From Chloroflexota bacterium (GTDB lineage Bacteria; Chloroflexota; Dehalococcoidia; Lucifugimonadales; CATQGZ01), in NCBI GenBank assembly GCA_027624995.1, contig JAQBTI010000190.1, positions 1-5,064 of the forward strand: a stretch of DNA of 5,064 bases. Reading direction: 5' to 3'. The position numbers and the translations under genes are program-made. Below the pieces are notes generated by a model that saw only the letters and a list, made by a program, of their open reading frames with translations, was not told the DNA's origin and did not search any database. Shown here piece by piece: positions 4,895 through 5,064 of the stretch (positions are counted from its first letter, which is position 1; every line of letters starts with the position of its first letter).

Positions 4895-4993
4895 TTCTAA
4901 CGTCTCGCGATTCTGCTGCGCCGCCCGCACCCACGCAAGCGCGAAGCGCGTACCTGCCCCTTCTTCGGCGTCAGCAGCAATCGCTTGTTAGCC
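4895..4993 (+). other. attC site 5 (end of cassette F)
   Basis: Left core TTCTAAC (4895-4901), left arm GCGATTCTGCTG (4907-4918), right arm CAGCAGCAATCGC (4972-4984) with one extra unpaired C, and right core GTTAGCC (4987-4993). The site is 99 bases long with a GC-rich loop. Both arms fit the array consensus, and the site opens a further cassette that runs out of the window. Confidence 0.92.
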
Positions 4994-4997
4994 TCCT

Positions 4998-5030
4998 TGG
5001 ATTCATATAGTAAGTGCGACACCCGGTGTC
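4998..5030 (+). promoter_or_regulatory. Possible promoter and palindrome at the start of cassette G
   Basis: A TATAGT box (5006-5011) is followed by the palindrome GACACC-C-GGTGTC (5018-5030), the same -10-plus-palindrome layout as the promoters of cassettes B and F. No good -35 is seen; TTGTTA at 4985-4990 has only a 15-base spacer. No coding start can be supported before the window ends. Confidence 0.35.
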
Positions 5031-5064
5031 ACCGGGGCACTGAACGAAGGCGAGGCAAGCTGGT

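Larger units (their letters stand above)
4104..4987 (+). mobile_element. Integron gene cassette F (AbrB antitoxin + PIN toxin)
   Basis: The first 12 bases from the core (4103-4114, GTTAGAAGGCGC) are perfectly complementary to 4890-4901, which ends at this cassette's attC left core TTCTAAC. Both bounding attC sites look intact, so this is the best-preserved cassette of the window. Confidence 0.82.

Noticed and set aside
1..5064. CRISPR array
   Set aside because: The repeated motifs are attC arms about 0.4-0.9 kb apart with genes between them, not short regularly spaced repeats.

Overview
This window reads as part of an integron gene-cassette array in a GC-rich bacterium. No integrase gene, attI site or conserved flank is visible. 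The evidence is a series of attC-type recombination sites, all facing the same way. Their best copies share an arm like CGCGATTCTGCTGC on the left, a matching arm like CAGCAGCAATCGC with one extrahelical base on the right, and a GTTRRRY-type core. The sites look alike but several are decayed, which fits a resident (chromosomal or environmental) array better than a recent resistance integron. The host cannot be named from the sequence; gene content fits a soil or aquatic GC-rich lineage.

Layout, left to right. (A) A plus-strand MOSC-domain protein (243-965) is followed by a decayed attC ending at core 1173-1179. (B) An intact cassette holds a ribbon-helix-helix-like antitoxin and a PIN-domain toxin on the plus strand, ending in attC 1900-2001. 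(C) A degraded cassette carries the C-terminal piece of a superfamily 2 helicase on the minus strand, then non-coding or decayed DNA and a half-decayed attC ending at core 2829-2835. (D) A cassette carries a PIN toxin and a Phd/YefM antitoxin on the minus strand, against the array direction and with the toxin first. It ends in an attC (3536-3642) whose right arm has been lost. (E) A frameshifted, truncated IS110-family transposase remnant ends in an intact attC left core. (F) An intact cassette holds an AbrB-type antitoxin and a PIN toxin on the plus strand, ending in attC 4895-4993. (G) The first 77 bases of a further cassette close the window.

Three of the cassettes are toxin-antitoxin pairs with the same toxin fold (PIN RNase, VapC-like) but three unrelated antitoxin folds. 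Each has its own short palindrome just upstream of its first gene, so each is probably autoregulated and independent of an integron promoter. Such modules are known to stabilise large cassette arrays, and that is the likely shared role here.

The most distinctive structural signals are two. In the intact cassettes B, D and F, the first 12-13 bases of the cassette are perfectly complementary to the bases ending at that cassette's own attC left core, well past the 7-base core. In cassette D, the antitoxin stop codon is formed by the recombination core itself. Cassettes C and E fail the end-matching test, marking them as rearranged.
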